From Tenodera sinensis (Eukaryota > Arthropoda > Insecta > Mantodea > Mantidae), in NCBI GenBank assembly GCA_030765045.1, contig CM060967.1:124596412-124660411 (forward strand): 64,000 bases of DNA, written 5' to 3'. The translations under genes and the position numbers were made by a program. How positions within the stretch are numbered: position 1 is the first letter of the stretch; each line of letters starts with the position of its first letter. Below are positions 22,708 to 36,267 of this stretch, piece by piece. The notes beneath the pieces are model-generated. The model was not told where the DNA came from, did no database searches, and worked only from the letters and a program-made list of their open reading frames with translations.

Positions 22708-23021
22708 TTATTAAATATGATATGTTACATAATTTATTCACAAATTATTCTCACCCATGCGTTTCTCTTATCTAATTCATATTGATCGTTACAGAAATCG
22801 TTTTGCTCAAATAAGAGGGCCAGTATTGGATAAGGTCCCGGAAGTACTTCTAGCACTGATGTGGTACCGAGTACAAACTCAAAATATTGCAAGATAATTT
22901 GCACGGTTTGCAAATCTAATGCAAATAGATGGCGTTGAAAACACAACTTACGCGCAACATTTTCTTTAGTGGCTGCAAGATACCTGAAGTTACAGAAGAG
23001 TAGTTATGCACATCATCAGGA
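22708..23021. other. Anonymous sequence
   Basis: Nothing is recognised between the LTR start and CTTTCTC copy 7. Confidence 0.4.
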
Positions 23022-23027
23022 AAAAAT

Positions 23028-23741
23028 CTGATGTGCTGCACTCACATGACTTTCTCTACTCGTGTACTAACCATTCTCATAAACTGTTATTCCTCTATCT
23101 TCTTCGTGTTGGTTAAGATAAACATTTGTACAAATTATCTTATTGCTTATTTCCTTGTAGGTACAAGGGGAATATTAGAATACAGTAGGCTTTGTGCGAT
23201 AGTGAAATCTTTTAAAGCTTTGAGATTCCGTTCTCTTTGCACACTTAACATATAAAAAAAATGAACAACGGTGTTCCATTTCACGAAAGTTTTTTGTCCG
23301 AAACTCACACACATAACAAGGAATATCTCCGACATGGTTCACCCTACAAGAAAATTTATTCGGACATAAATTGTGTATTTTAGCAAATCTACATTTTTGA
23401 ATAGGAAGATTTTGTCTATCTCTAACGGTTTACCAGCTGTGCAAAAGTCGTCCAGAGTAAATACGACTACAGGGGCTATAGCCAGAAAATTCAAGATATA
23501 CATTTCATTTCTCATTAAAATATCTGAAACATGACATTTTAATCAAAATCGTTTGAGCCATTTTCAAGAAAATAAAAATTTTCGAAAAATTTTCCATGTA
23601 AAGGGTAGTTTAGGGTGGAGCTATTTTCTTCAAAATCTTCGTGTCGCATCCTTGAAAGACATTAAACTTAAGTACCAACTTTGGTTTTTAAGCAACTTTT
23701 CGTTTTTGAGTTATGATGTCCACAGACTGACAGACACACAG

Positions 23742-23815
<74 letters not shown>

Positions 23816-23936
23816 CTTTTTTCTAAAAATGCTCTTTTTTATTCAGGGGGTCTCAAAATATATATTTCCCGTGAAATCTCGACATCGAATTTTTGGATGG
23901 AATACAATACTTCCCCTAGTTACCAGTAGAGAAAGT
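23028..23936 (-). repeat. CTTTCTC-family repeat, copy 7
   Basis: Full-length reverse copy (909 bp) flanked by AAAAAT on both sides (23,022-23,027 and 23,937-23,942), the complement of the ATTTTT duplication. The internal tract is (CA)n at about 23,742-23,812. Confidence 0.93.
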
Positions 23937-23942
23937 AAAAAT

Positions 23943-24465
23943 ACATATCTCAGGTAAATATAGAAATAACAACTTGAAACTTCTTGTAGTTACATTTACA
24001 TATACATACATTAGTATGATTATGTATTAAATATAATCACTTTTCATTTTTCAGCGATTTATTCTTTTTTCCTTCTTTCTGCTGATGTATAGGGGAGTCT
24101 GTTGTTTCTTGAGTATAGTTTTCCTTGAACACTTCTAGTTTTCCTGTCAGTACTGTAGTCTAGCGGCGTATTACGGAAGTATGTAGTGCATAAGGACGAC
24201 ATGAATCTAACCAGTGATTAACAGTTGAATGCAGGGAGTTCTTCAGTCGTGAGTGAAGTGCTACAAACGAAATTGTCATATCAAAGTATCCACAGCTGTA
24301 TGGCAAGTAAAATATAACATCACTTGCATCTTTTCTTAGAGTCTAAAAAGCAGACGCACCATTTTCGTTCCAAGTGGTAACCTCTTGTTCCTTGGAACAT
24401 AGGACCTAGTGTTCCTTGAAACTCCTCTTTGGCTAGAAATATTTTATTGTTTTGTTTCAGATACA
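23943..24465. other. Anonymous sequence upstream of the pogo relic
   Basis: No feature is recognised. TTTGTTTCAG at about 24,451-24,460 looks like a splice acceptor just before the relic's first Met, but there is no evidence of a transcript. Confidence 0.4.
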
Positions 24466-24983
24466 ATGCCACGTAGTAAATATGGTATAAAAAGGAAACC
24501 TGTTGACAGGGATAACATCAGCAAAGCAGGTGCTGCTGTTAATGCTCCAAATGATATGAAAGTTTCCCTAGGTGAAGCCTGTAAAGTGTTCCTTGCAATT
24601 CTATCAAGACATCTTGCAGACTTCAAGCGTTCAGGGGAAACTGAGTTCCATTATTCTACAAATATTGGGCTGAAACGAGTATTTAACGACCAGGAAGAGG
24701 AGAAGCTAGCCGAATATTGTCAAAATCACTCACAAGTAGTACGGGCTTATAAAAAAGGGTAAGAGAACTTGCTTATACGTTTTCAGTTGCTAATGGCAAA
24801 AAGTATCCTGAGAATTGGGATAATGAGCATATAGCTGGTGAAGAATGGATTCGATGGTTCATGTGTAGGCATGCTGATGCACCTACTGTGAGGAAACCAA
24901 AGGCTTCAAGCTTCTCTCGATCTACCAGCTTCAATAAAGGAAATGTTGATGCATTCTTCTCACATCTTGAGTGTTCAATTGCA
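24466..24983 (+). pseudogene. Pogo/Tigger-type transposase relic, N-terminal DNA-binding part
   Basis: The relic encodes the N-terminal region of a pogo-superfamily transposase, the same architecture as CENP-B and jerky-like proteins. MPRSKYGIKRKPVDRDN begins at 24,466, followed by a Psq-type helix-turn-helix (DMKVSLGEACKVF) and VFNDQEEEKLAEYCQNHS. After a frameshift near 24,760 the second, CENP-B-type helix-turn-helix reads VRELAYTFSVANGK, then AGEEWIRWFMCRHADAPTVR and FNKGNVDAFFSHLE. It stops at about 24,981, where a truncated CTTTCTC copy begins, and the DDE catalytic domain is absent. It is non-functional for transposition. The domain order matches the family closely, so the call is firm. 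Confidence 0.85.
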
Positions 24984-24984
24984 A

Positions 24985-25249
24985 TAGTTTAGGGTGGGGA
25001 AATTTTTTGTTCCAAAATCTTCGTGTCGCATCCTTGAGAGATATTGAACTTAAACACAAACTTTGGTTTTTAACCGACTTTTCGTTTTTGAGTTAAACTG
25101 TTCACAGACACGCACACACCTTTTTTTAAAAATGCTTTTGTTTTTAGGGTTCAGGGGGCCTCAAAACATTATTTCCGGTAAAACATCGCTATCGAATATT
25201 TGGGTAGAATACCATACTTCCTCTACTTGCTATACGTAGCAGAGAAAGT
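24985..25249 (-). repeat. CTTTCTC-family repeat, copy 8 (truncated)
   Basis: Reverse copy holding only the 5' third of the family, from 'AGTTTAGGGTGGGG' to AGCAGAGAAAGT, with a very short CA tract. Confidence 0.88.
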
Positions 25250-26400
25250 AAAAAATAAGATTGGTCAAATAATTGCCAATATTTAATCACTCCTTTATGG
25301 CTTACTTCTGCAATTAGCATAGAGAGGCAGAGCTTTAAAACTTGAGTTATTCGCGTATTTTCCATTTGTTGTTAAAATGAATCGTTTAGTCATAAAATGA
25401 TATTAAATGTATTGCATTCAGCGTGTCTTTTAGAATAAATTTGTAGACATAGGTTTGGCAGTTCCCAAAGAGGAAGGTCAGGAATGTCGACACTGCTCAG
25501 ATCTCGTGAATACTGCTCGGAAAGCTTGAAAGAATACCACGTCTCTCCTCGTTACTTGCAGTAGCTGATAACAAACACGTGTCAAAACCAGTTTTCTAGG
25601 GCTGGCTTAGTTTGGAGTTCCAATCGTCAAGGTATGAACGCATGCATGAAAGCAGTAGCCGCATTATAAACAAAACATTTGCTTGATCAGTCCCACTCTA
25701 TTTCCAGGCTTTGCACATAATGGATTCAATAATGTTCAATTATCTCCTTTACCTTTCAAAATAGATGAATTAGTTACTGGACTTTTTCATTTGTTGTATT
25801 TGAGTAGGTATACCACGGCGCGAAATCTGAGTTCTCCGAGTGAGGTTGCAACGGTAGTTGTAAGGTACGGTGAGTGTTGCTAACGCGAAAGATTCAGAGA
25901 GGGCTTGCGCGTGAACCGTCCAAAAAAGAGAATGTGTCGTGTGTATTTCGTTAACCGCTATAACCCCCCCCCCCCCCCCGCGCCAAAAAAAGTGAAATGA
26001 TATTGAGAACTAAGTGAAGTGACTAGGAAAATTGAAGTAAATCATACTGGTAAAGTGGCAAAGGGTACTACTCAAGTGACAGTGAAACTGGACAAAGTAA
26101 CACTTAAGAAGATGTGCTGACAGCCAAGACAGAACAGAAATACATAGACAAAACTTTCAGTATTAGCTTCATGGAAGCTAAGCCACGTACCTGCAAGGAG
26201 CGGGTGAAGTGCGCCTGTTCCATAAAGTCTCAATGCAACAAGAAGGCTGGTAGGCAGCTGTCAGTGCATCTCCATCTGAGTCATTCTGCAGAAATAGTCC
26301 AACTACTGCAGGGATTGTTTTACAAACCTGAAAAATGTAATAAGAATGGTACTATGAAGGGCCAAAATGAAGATGTATAAAATTTAGAACAACAAAAAAT
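25250..26400. other. Anonymous sequence with a poly(C) run
   Basis: No recognisable feature apart from a run of about 15 C at 25,965-25,979. An 88-codon frame at 26,114-26,380 (lysine- and cysteine-rich) matches no family that I recognise. Confidence 0.4.
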
Positions 26401-28049
<1,649 letters not shown>

Positions 28050-28451
28050 AGAAAGAGGGGGGGGGGGGGGGCGTTGGTTTAAGAATTTTAATCGTGGATC
28101 CTCAGTATTCCAGCTGCTTATGTTCTATGGTTTGTGTTTGACCTATGTCCTACTCGTATTCACTTAATATATGGCTTTGCTAAAATGTGCTACAGTAAAA
28201 ATTGTTTTTTCTCAAGCATAACAGTGAAGGATATAAAAACTTAATCATTTATAAATTTCTCCCGGTGTTTTTGAGGAAATCTTTGATAACCTAAACTTTT
28301 GTGAAAAAGTTCAAACTAAATTTCACCAAACTAAGAAAAGGCGTAAAAGCATTGTTGTCTGTAATGATTCGCGGAGTAAAACCTGAAAATCCCTATTTTT
28401 AGCACACAATGAAGGTTTATTTCACCTAAAAATCTAGGACCTACGCATTAC
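28050..28451. other. Anonymous AT-rich sequence with a poly(G) run
   Basis: A run of about 15 G starts at about 28,057. Nothing else is recognised. Confidence 0.4.
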
Positions 28452-28457
28452 ATTTTT

Positions 28458-28808
28458 ACTTTCTCTACTACTTACAAGTAGGGGAGGTATTGTATTCGAC
28501 ACAAAAATTCGAAGTCGAGATTTCACCAGAAATGTATTTCCAGCCACCTGAATAAAACAAAACATTTTTAGAAAAAAGTCCGTGTGTGTGTCTGCCTGTG
28601 AGCGGCATAACTCGAAAAACAAAAGTCGGTTAAAAACCATAGTTGGTATTTAAGTTTAATATCTTTTAAGGACACGACATGAAGAATGTGAAGAAAATTC
28701 GTCCTCCCTGAACTAGTCTTTACATGGAAAATTTCCATTAAAATGTCATATTTTTAAGATATTTCTATGGCAAATTAAATGTATAATTTGAATTTTATGA
28801 CTATGTAG
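28458..28808 (+). repeat. CTTTCTC-family repeat, copy 10 (3'-truncated)
   Basis: Forward copy starting ACTTTCTCTACTACTTAC after ATTTTT, ending in the 'GAATTTTATGACTATG' region. Confidence 0.88.
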
Positions 28809-28929
28809 CTTGGTGTGGCAAGCGAGGGTTATTAACAGCTTCAAAGCTTCAGAAATTTCTGTAGCAATGGTCTATTGTCCTCTTGCTTTGACGTCATCTG
28901 TGCATTCAGTAAAATATGGCTAATACTTA

Positions 28930-29530
28930 ATGAAATATTGAGGAGTCACAGTCAGGAGTGCAAAACCCGTACAACACTAGAGAATGACGAGAGGAAAACT
29001 ATGTCTTTGCGTGTGTAGTGTTTAACGCCCACTTTTACTACATACAGCACCGCAGGCGGTGATACTGATATATGGAATGAAGATGTAGCACCGGTGGAAT
29101 GACATGGCGGGGGAAACCGGAGAACCCGGAGGAAACCCGCCCCAGTGTCGCTTCGTCCACCACGAATCCACATGTGGTTGCCTGGGATCGAACCCGGACC
29201 GCTTTGGTGAGAAGCGAATGTTCTAACCACTCGGCTGCTACGGCGCGGCCGTGTATTTGTGCTAAGTTCCGAAGACAATAAAGCGATAGACAAGAAACCA
29301 AACTGGATTTTGTCACAATAATATCGTGCCAGTTTTATTATTGTTGGTGCCTCGCCTGATAGATATCACCGCACGCCACGGTTCCACTTGCTTTTCAGAG
29401 ATGGCACTTGGAGTCTTTAAACTTCACACAGGAAAATTTTGTAAGCCAAAGATTATATTGTCTCATTTTCATTTGCCATTCACATTTAATGTGATATATT
29501 TAAGCAAAGTTCGACAAAAACATCGTTTCC
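28930..29530 (+). mobile_element. Partial LTR plus 5' leader of the Gag-like element, split by a SINE
   Basis: 28,930-29,000 and 29,252-29,355 match the 3' part of LTR unit A (GTATTTGTGCTAAGTTCCG, then CAAACTGGATTTTGTCACA and GATATCACC). The sequence then passes straight into the element's internal leader (GGTTCCACTTGCTTT... to ...CGACAAAAACATCG at 29,527). No Gag frame follows. It lacks the 1.5-kb insert found at 20,608-22,101. Confidence 0.7.
29005..29252 (-). mobile_element. tRNA-derived SINE (family A), copy 2
   Basis: Closely similar to the SINE at 23-263 over its whole length, with the same tRNA-like head at the right (minus-strand B box GGTTCGATCCC). The A box is more diverged. It sits inside an LTR copy. 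The flanks GTCTTTGCG and GTATTTGTG may be a decayed duplication. Confidence 0.85.
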
Positions 29531-31195
29531 CAAAAAGTATATTAGTATTACGCAATGAAACGGAGAAGAATGTGTATTTGTATAAGCTTGTATAAAATGT
29601 CTGCCAGCTGAAGAAGGAAATGTAAAGCTTGTATCTTACAGCAAACTGAGTTCCCACACCAACCAACTGGCACGGGCACTAGGTCAATACGACCACAGAG
29701 CACCCTGTAGAAGGAAAAGCTATCGCCTGCCTAAGGATGCCCTTGGGTAACGGTAATCCCTCTCCCATTTTCTTATACTTATTCACCCCAACACCTATTC
29801 CTGCTCCCTTCCTGTATCCAAACTTAGGTATGCAGGAAGAAACCATGCCTACAGACAAAAAACCTAGAACAATTATTAACACCTTCTATACTGCACAGAT
29901 AAAGTCGCATTAATCGGCTAGGTGCTGTGCAGATAAACATACCGTACAGGAGAACCTGTACGACCTGTTCTCGAATGCTGGAATGCTGTATCTTACATAC
30001 CGAGTGGAAGGGAAGTCATTACATTAATTTAAACCAGTGGTAGATCTCGTGATTTGGAACACATTTTGTATCTTACGTTTTTGTCTCCGACCGTTTCCTA
30101 TGGAGATATTTTAGTTTTATCGAAAACAAGCTGGCAACACTGGGGTGTCACTTTCCCTAGCTCCGTACATAAACAAACAGTGTAACGGTGCGTTTTGAAA
30201 ACAAACTCATACCCTGCCTAGTCCTTCCGTGTATACTGTGACAGTACAGGCCAATCACAAGCGTTAGCTTCCAAAACATTACCGAAAGCGAAAGCTGTTT
30301 ACATCCACAAACCAGGTCAATTCCCTGACCAACCTCAACCAACGTTGTCGACTTACGTCATCTCTGAAATAGCAGCTCAGAGTATTCCTTTACGTCTTTT
30401 AAGTGATTAATTATTTCGTAACCCTGTGTGATGTCCCATGATTACTACCGAAGTTATGTCAAAAGTAAGTTACTCTACGCATCTTACAAGTAACAAACTG
30501 TTATCTTTGCACATTCTTGTGGAATTACGCATACAACTTGAATAAAAACCCTTATATTTTCGAAATCGGCTGATGAAGAACAAAATGCCATTCGACATTT
30601 TTGTTTGTAATGCTTCTATGAAGCACATATTAGAGGGAACGTAATCACCTCCCTTACATCCTGTATGTGCATGCAAAGCAAGGTGTACCAGAGTGTGATA
30701 CGAATTTAATTTAACACGGGGAGTAAAGGCAGAGCTTGCTTGCCTCAATTAGATAACAGTCAATAGTCAAATATTGTAAGAGATGGTAACTTATAATATT
30801 ACGAACTTGAATAGCGCCTGTAATCATTTGAGATTCGAAAAAAAGAATCTCTGCTGTTGGATTAATGTCAACTTAATGTTGTAGAATTTAATTCGCATCT
30901 TCCCGGTGCAATACGCTGGAGGGGAGTCGAAACAGCTGAACGTGAGCAAAGAAAGCAAAAATAAGGTGGGGTCTCAGGAGCAGCTGTAGTAATTTCAGGG
31001 GAGATAGGGCACGCCACGAGAGAAGCACGTGTGAGTCTCACCCCTAATGTCAGCTGCTCCACATCCCCTGCCGTCTGGCACAAGATAGCCAGCCCCATTA
31101 TATCCTCATACTTTCAAGTAGTCAGTCACAAACTTGCCCTCTTACACATTTTATGGACATCATGCAGAAACTGCTTGCTCTGCTTGGAAATGTGA
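29531..31195. other. Anonymous sequence
   Basis: Apart from the short dispersed repeat at 29,644-29,726, no feature is recognised. Confidence 0.4.
29644..29726 (-). repeat. Dispersed repeat shared with 16,217-16,302
   Basis: Near-identical reverse complement of 16,217-16,302, with only a few substitutions. Confidence 0.75.
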
Positions 31196-31200
31196 ATTTC

Positions 31201-31337
31201 ACTTTCTCTTCTACGTGTAGTAAGTAGGGGAACTATTATATTCCACTCAAAAATTCGATAACGATATTTCACCAGAAAAACATGTTTTGGGGCCCCCTGA
31301 ATCTACAAAAGCATTCTTAGAAAAATGTCTATGTATT

Positions 31338-31411
<74 letters not shown>

Positions 31412-32498
31412 TGAACAACATAACTAAAGCTTTTTGTTGGTTAAATAACCAAACTTGTATATGTTTAGTATTTTTACTTTCTCTACTGGTAAGTAGGGGA
31501 AGTATTGCATTCCACCCAAAAATTCGACGTCGAGATTTCACCGGAAATATATGTTTTGAGACCCCTGAATCCAAAAAAGCATTTGTAGAAAAAGGTCCGT
31601 GTATGTGTCTGTGTGTCAGTCTGTCAGTCTGTCAGTCTGTGGACAGCATAGCTCAAAAACGAAAAGTCGGTTAAAAACCAAAGTTGGTATTTAAGTTTAA
31701 TGTCTTTCAAGGATGCGACACGAAGATTTTGAAGAAAATAGCCCCACCCTAAACTACCCTTTACATGCAAAATTTTTCGAAAATTTTGATTTTCTTGAAA
31801 ATGGCCCTAACGATTTTGATTAAAATGTCATATGTTTGAGATATTTTTATGACAAGTCAAATGTATATATTGAATTTTCTGGCTATAGCCCCTGTAGATT
31901 TACTCTGGACGACTTTTGCATAACTGGTAAACCGTTAGAGATAGACCAAATTATACTATACAAAAAATGTAGATCTTGCTAAAATACACAATTTGTCTGA
32001 ATATATTTTCTTGTAGGGTGAACCATTTCGGAGATATTCCTTGTTATGTATGTGAGTTTCGGAAAACTTAGAATTTTCGTGAATTGGATCATCGTTGTTC
32101 ATTTTTTTATATGTTAAGTGAGTGTGCAAAGAGAACAGAATCTCAAAGCTTTAAAACATTTGACTATCGCACAAAGCCTACTGTATTCTAACATTCCCCT
32201 TGCACCTACAAGGAAATAAGCAATAAGATAATTTGTACAAATGTTTATCTCAACTAACACGAAGAAGATATAGGAATAAGAGTTTGTAAGAATGGTTAGT
32301 ACAAAAGTAGAGAAAGTCATGTGAGTGCAACACATCAGATTTTTTAAGGATACGACACTAAGATTTTCACAAACATCCCCCCCTTCCCCAGATTACTCTT
32401 TACATCAAACATTTTTCGAAAATTTAGATTTTGTCATAAACGGCTCAAATAAGCATTAGTGAAATCCAGATATACTTTACACAGAAGTTGTAAACACC
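31201..32498 (+). repeat. CTTTCTC-family repeat, copy 11 (outer), split by copy 12
   Basis: The forward copy runs 31,201-31,469 (with a GT tract at about 31,338-31,410) and resumes at 32,345 with 'AAGGATACGACACTAAGA'. It ends near 32,498, where copy 13 begins. Confidence 0.88.
31476..32338 (+). repeat. CTTTCTC-family repeat, copy 12 (nested in copy 11)
   Basis: Intact 863-bp copy, ACTTTCTCTACTGG to GCAACACATCAG, with ATTTTT at 31,470-31,475 and 32,339-32,344. It has only a short GT/CTGT tract, like copy 6, which it closely resembles. Confidence 0.93.
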
Positions 32499-33060
32499 TT
32501 ATGTGTAACATTCACACAACTTTCTCTACCCTCCTAACATCTGTCGTTTATTAGTGGGTATACGGTTTATTATTACGAAAGTTTATTTTCCAATCTATTT
32601 TACTCGAGATAAACCTTCCTGGAAATAGGTACATTACACATTTCGTTATAGATACAAAAGGAACACCGATAGTGTTCTAGAGCTGGACGCTAGGGGCTGA
32701 CCTTAAAATTTCGACCTCTTTCCATGTCATTAAGAGAAACAACAGAAAATAAACAGAAATTTAAAAGAAAGACAAAGTATTGATAATTCGTACCCTTAAT
32801 AACAGATATATCGGAAATGGCTAATGGCACAAAAAAGTTATTTAAATAAATTGTGTGTTCTAAAAGGATATACATTCTTTGTGAAGTTTTTTTTTCTATT
32901 CCTTAATGTTTACCAAATATATCAATTTTTTTCCCAAGGAAAACGGCTTTAGAACTTTTTCCCCCCAAAAAATTTAAGATGTGTATCTTATTAGTGAAAA
33001 TCATTAGTCATCTTTCAGAAAATCAAAGCTTTCAAATAATACTCCAGTAGAGGGTAGCTT

Positions 33061-33531
33061 ATAAGCCAAATGTATAAGGAACCTAATAGGTATAGTAACA
33101 CTTATAAAGGCTAAGAGAATAGAATGGGCTGCACATGTGATTAGAATGGATTGAACCAGAACCATTATAAAGATTGCTGATGGAACCCCGGGAGGGAGAA
33201 GAAACAGAGGAAGACCTAGGTTAAGATGGTTGGATTGTCAGGAGGAGAACTTGCGAAGAGTGGGAGTAAGAAGGAGGAGAAAAAAGGCGGAAGATAGAAG
33301 AGAATATAGTCGTGAAGGAGACATTAGCTATACTTCAAGAGCTGTACGCCACATGAAGAAGAACAAGAACAAGAACGAGAAAAAGAACGAGAAAAAGAAC
33401 GAGAACGAGAACAAGAACAAGAAGAACAAGAAGAAGAAGAACGAGAGAAAGAACGAGAAAAAGAACAAGAACAAGAAGAAGAAGAAGAAGAAGAAGAAGA
33501 AGAAGAAGAAGAAGAAGAAGAAGAAGAAGAA
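33061..33531 (+). mobile_element. 5'-truncated LINE: ORF2 C-terminus plus an (AAG/AAC)n tail
   Basis: An insertion flanked by the 11-bp direct repeat GAGGGTAGCTT (33,050-33,060 and 33,532-33,542). It encodes the usual C-terminal tail of an endonuclease/reverse-transcriptase LINE protein: RIEWAAHVIRMD, a stop, GRRNRGRPRLRWLDCQEENL, RRVGVRRRRKKAEDRREYSR and SRAVRHMKK. The long tail of AAGAAC/AAG repeats from about 33,355 is its 3' end. Such tails are common in RTE-type and related LINEs; the clade is not certain. Confidence 0.85.
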
Positions 33532-33837
33532 GAGGGTAGCTTGGTGAGGAGGATTTCCTAGAAAAGTTTCCTGTCATATTTTCAAAAGCTATTGAAATCA
33601 AATACCAAGATTCGCTTATAAGTTATGCTTTTCACAGTCCCACTCCACAAACACACACACACACACACACACGCGCGCGCGCGCACACACACAAACACAC
33701 GCGCACACACACACTCACACTCACTCACTCACTCACTCACTCACTCAACTCATTCACACTCACACTCACTCTCACTCATACTCTCTCTTCATCTCCCTCA
33801 CCCCCTCAGTCACAAATATTGACCTTTTTCTAAAAAT

Positions 33838-34705
33838 TTGATGTGCTGTACTCACATGATTTTCTCTAGTCTTGTACTAACCATTCTTACAAACTCTTAT
33901 TCCTGTATCTTCTTCCTGTTACTTGAGATAAACATTTTCAGAAATTATCGTATTGCTTACTTCCTTGTAGGTACAATAATACAGTGGGCTATAAGCGCTA
34001 GTCGAATTTTTTAAAGCTTTGAGATTCCATTCTCCTTGCACAACATATAAAAACTGAATAACGATGTTCCATTTGACAGAAGTGTAAGTTCTGCAAAACT
34101 CGCACAAATAACAAGGAATATCTCCCAAAAGGTTCACTCTACAAAAAAGTTTATTCAGACATATATTGTGTATTTTAGCAAGATCTACATTTTTGTAAAG
34201 TAAGGTTTGGTCTATGTCTTACGGTTTGCCAGTTATTCAAAAGTCTTCCAGAGTAAATAGGACTACATGGGCTATACACAAAAAATTCAAGATATACATT
34301 TCATTTGTCATAAAATATGTCAAACATATGCATTTTAATCAAAATTGTTAGAGCCATTTTCCAAGAAATGAAAATTTTCATGTAAAGGGTAGTTTAGGTT
34401 GGAGCAATTTTCTTAAAAATTTTCGTGTCGCATCCTTCAAAGACATTAAACTTAAATACCAACTTTAGTTTTTAACCGACTTTTCGTTTTTGAGTTATGC
34501 TGTCCACAGACCAACCGACAGACCGACAGACAGACAGACAGATAGACAGGCACACAGACAGAAAGACACACACATACACACACGGAACTTTTTCTAAAGA
34601 TGCTTTCTTGGATTTAGTGGGCCTCAAAATATACATCCGGTGAAATCTCGACATCGAATTTTTGTGTGGAATACTATACTTCCTCTACTTACTCGTAGCG
34701 AGAGT
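33838..34705 (-). repeat. CTTTCTC-family repeat, copy 14 (nested in copy 13)
   Basis: Intact 868-bp reverse copy from TTGATGTGCTGTACTCACATG to AGCGAGAGT, flanked by AAAAAT (33,832-33,837 and 34,706-34,711). The host copy continues in register on both sides. Confidence 0.92.
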
Positions 34706-34769
34706 AAAAATGTCTTTTTAATTCAGCAGGCGTCAAGACACATATTTCTGTTGAAACCTCGAGTTTGAA

Positions 34770-35598
34770 ATTTTCACTCTCTCTACTACCTGTCGTAAAC
34801 AGGGGAAGTATTTCATTCCACTCATAAATTCGATATCAAGATTTCACTGGAAGCAGTCTTTTGGGACCTCCCGAGTGTAAAAAAAAAAAAAAAAAAAAAA
34901 GCATTTTTAGGTAAAGGTGTGTGTGTGTGTGTGTGTGTTTGTGTGTATGTGTGTCTGTGAACAGCATAATTCAAAAGCTAAAATTTGGTTAAATGCCAAA
35001 CTTTGTATTGAAGTTTAGCATCTTTCAAGGATGGCACAAGGTTTAAATAGAATATTTTTCAAATATTATTTTCTTAAAAATGGCTCTAACGATTTCGGTT
35101 AAAATATCACAAGTTTAGGATATTTTTATGACATACGAAATGTACGTCTTGGATGTTCTGGATGTCCTAGAAGTCCTCTGCAGTCTGGGTGAATTTTGCA
35201 TCATTGGTAAACCATAAGAAATGTAGATCTTACTATACAAGAAATGTAGATCTCCTTAAAACATGCAATTTATATATAATACCCTTTTTTGGAGTGAACC
35301 ATTTCGGATATATTCATCGTTATTTGATTTTTGCAAAACTTATACTTTTTTCAAATAGGAGGTCGTTAGTAATTTTTTTATGTTTTGGCTATACAAAGAG
35401 AATGAAATTTCAGAGCAATCACACACTGATCAGCTATAAAAGATTTGACCAGCCTACTGTATTTCCATATTCCCCTCGCAATTAGCAATGAGATAACTTC
35501 TGCATATATTTATATCGATTAACACGAAGTATATAGAAGAATAAATGTTTGTAAAAATAGTTTGTACATCAATTTTAATTTGAGTGGAACACATCAGA
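34770..35598 (+). repeat. CTTTCTC-family repeat, copy 15
   Basis: Diverged forward copy from ACTCTCTCTACTACC to GTGGAACACATCAG, with a 20+ base poly(A) run at about 34,880-34,901 and a short GT tract at about 34,918-34,940. Confidence 0.88.
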
Positions 35599-36121
35599 TG
35601 TTTTAATGTAATATGTCTTAATTTTATATTTCACTCGTCTTATCGCTTGCAAGAAATAAACTTCAACTTTAAAGTTCGACATCCGGAATCTATGATAAAC
35701 GTACATTTTGAAGTTTTGTGAATAAATAAGTAAGAATGAAAAAGAAAGCATCTTTAAAAATGAGTCGCTATATTGATGAAGAGCATATCACAGAGATAAG
35801 ATTTATGAAAGATACCAAACTTTATAGTCAAGTCACACACTCGCTAAAGACGTCTCTTTTGTAAATGTTCACAATTTTATTTAAAAGTAAAATCCTATAG
35901 TCAACAAACTGTTTCTTAAATCAAAGTCCCTTGATATGACCACAGAAGTCGAGGGACTATGCCAATGAAAAACTTAACAAAAAATAATTAAATGAATAAA
36001 TATGTGTTACTTTCAGGGTTCGGATTACCGGGGGGATGGGAGGATTTTCCCGTCGCATTAAATAATTTCACCGGCTCCTCAAAGAAAATTTTCTTCCTTC
36101 CGCCAGGTATTTAGTACCAAG
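35599..36121. other. Anonymous AT-rich sequence
   Basis: No gene or named repeat is recognised. Confidence 0.4.
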
Positions 36122-36180
36122 GCGGCGTCGTGACCGAGCGGTTACCTAGTTAATCCCAGGGTTCGATCCCAGGGATCCGC
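36122..36180 (+). mobile_element. tRNA-like head fragment of SINE family A
   Basis: GGCGTCGTGACCGAGCGGTTA followed, with a shortened middle, by the B box GGTTCGATCCC. It matches the head of the SINE at 23-263. The middle is too short for a tRNA. Confidence 0.65.
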
Positions 36181-36207
36181 ATTACGATTTGCTTAAAATA
36201 TGTTTAA

Positions 36208-36208
36208 G

Positions 36209-36267
<59 letters not shown>

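Larger units (their letters stand above)
32499..34768 (-). repeat. CTTTCTC-family repeat, copy 13 (diverged outer copy)
   Basis: The most diverged copy, in reverse orientation, in pieces at 32,499-33,060, 33,543-33,831 (including a CA/CACT-rich tract at about 33,645-33,800) and 34,712-34,768. It is interrupted by a LINE tail (33,061-33,531) and by copy 14 (33,838-34,705), and is cut at its 5' end by copy 15. Its divergence fits its place as the oldest layer. Confidence 0.82.

Noticed and set aside
33230..33601. Lysine/asparagine-rich plus-strand frame and Leu/Val minus-strand frame
   Set aside because: Apart from the LINE C-terminal motif at its start, this is the AAG/AAC tail and its complement.
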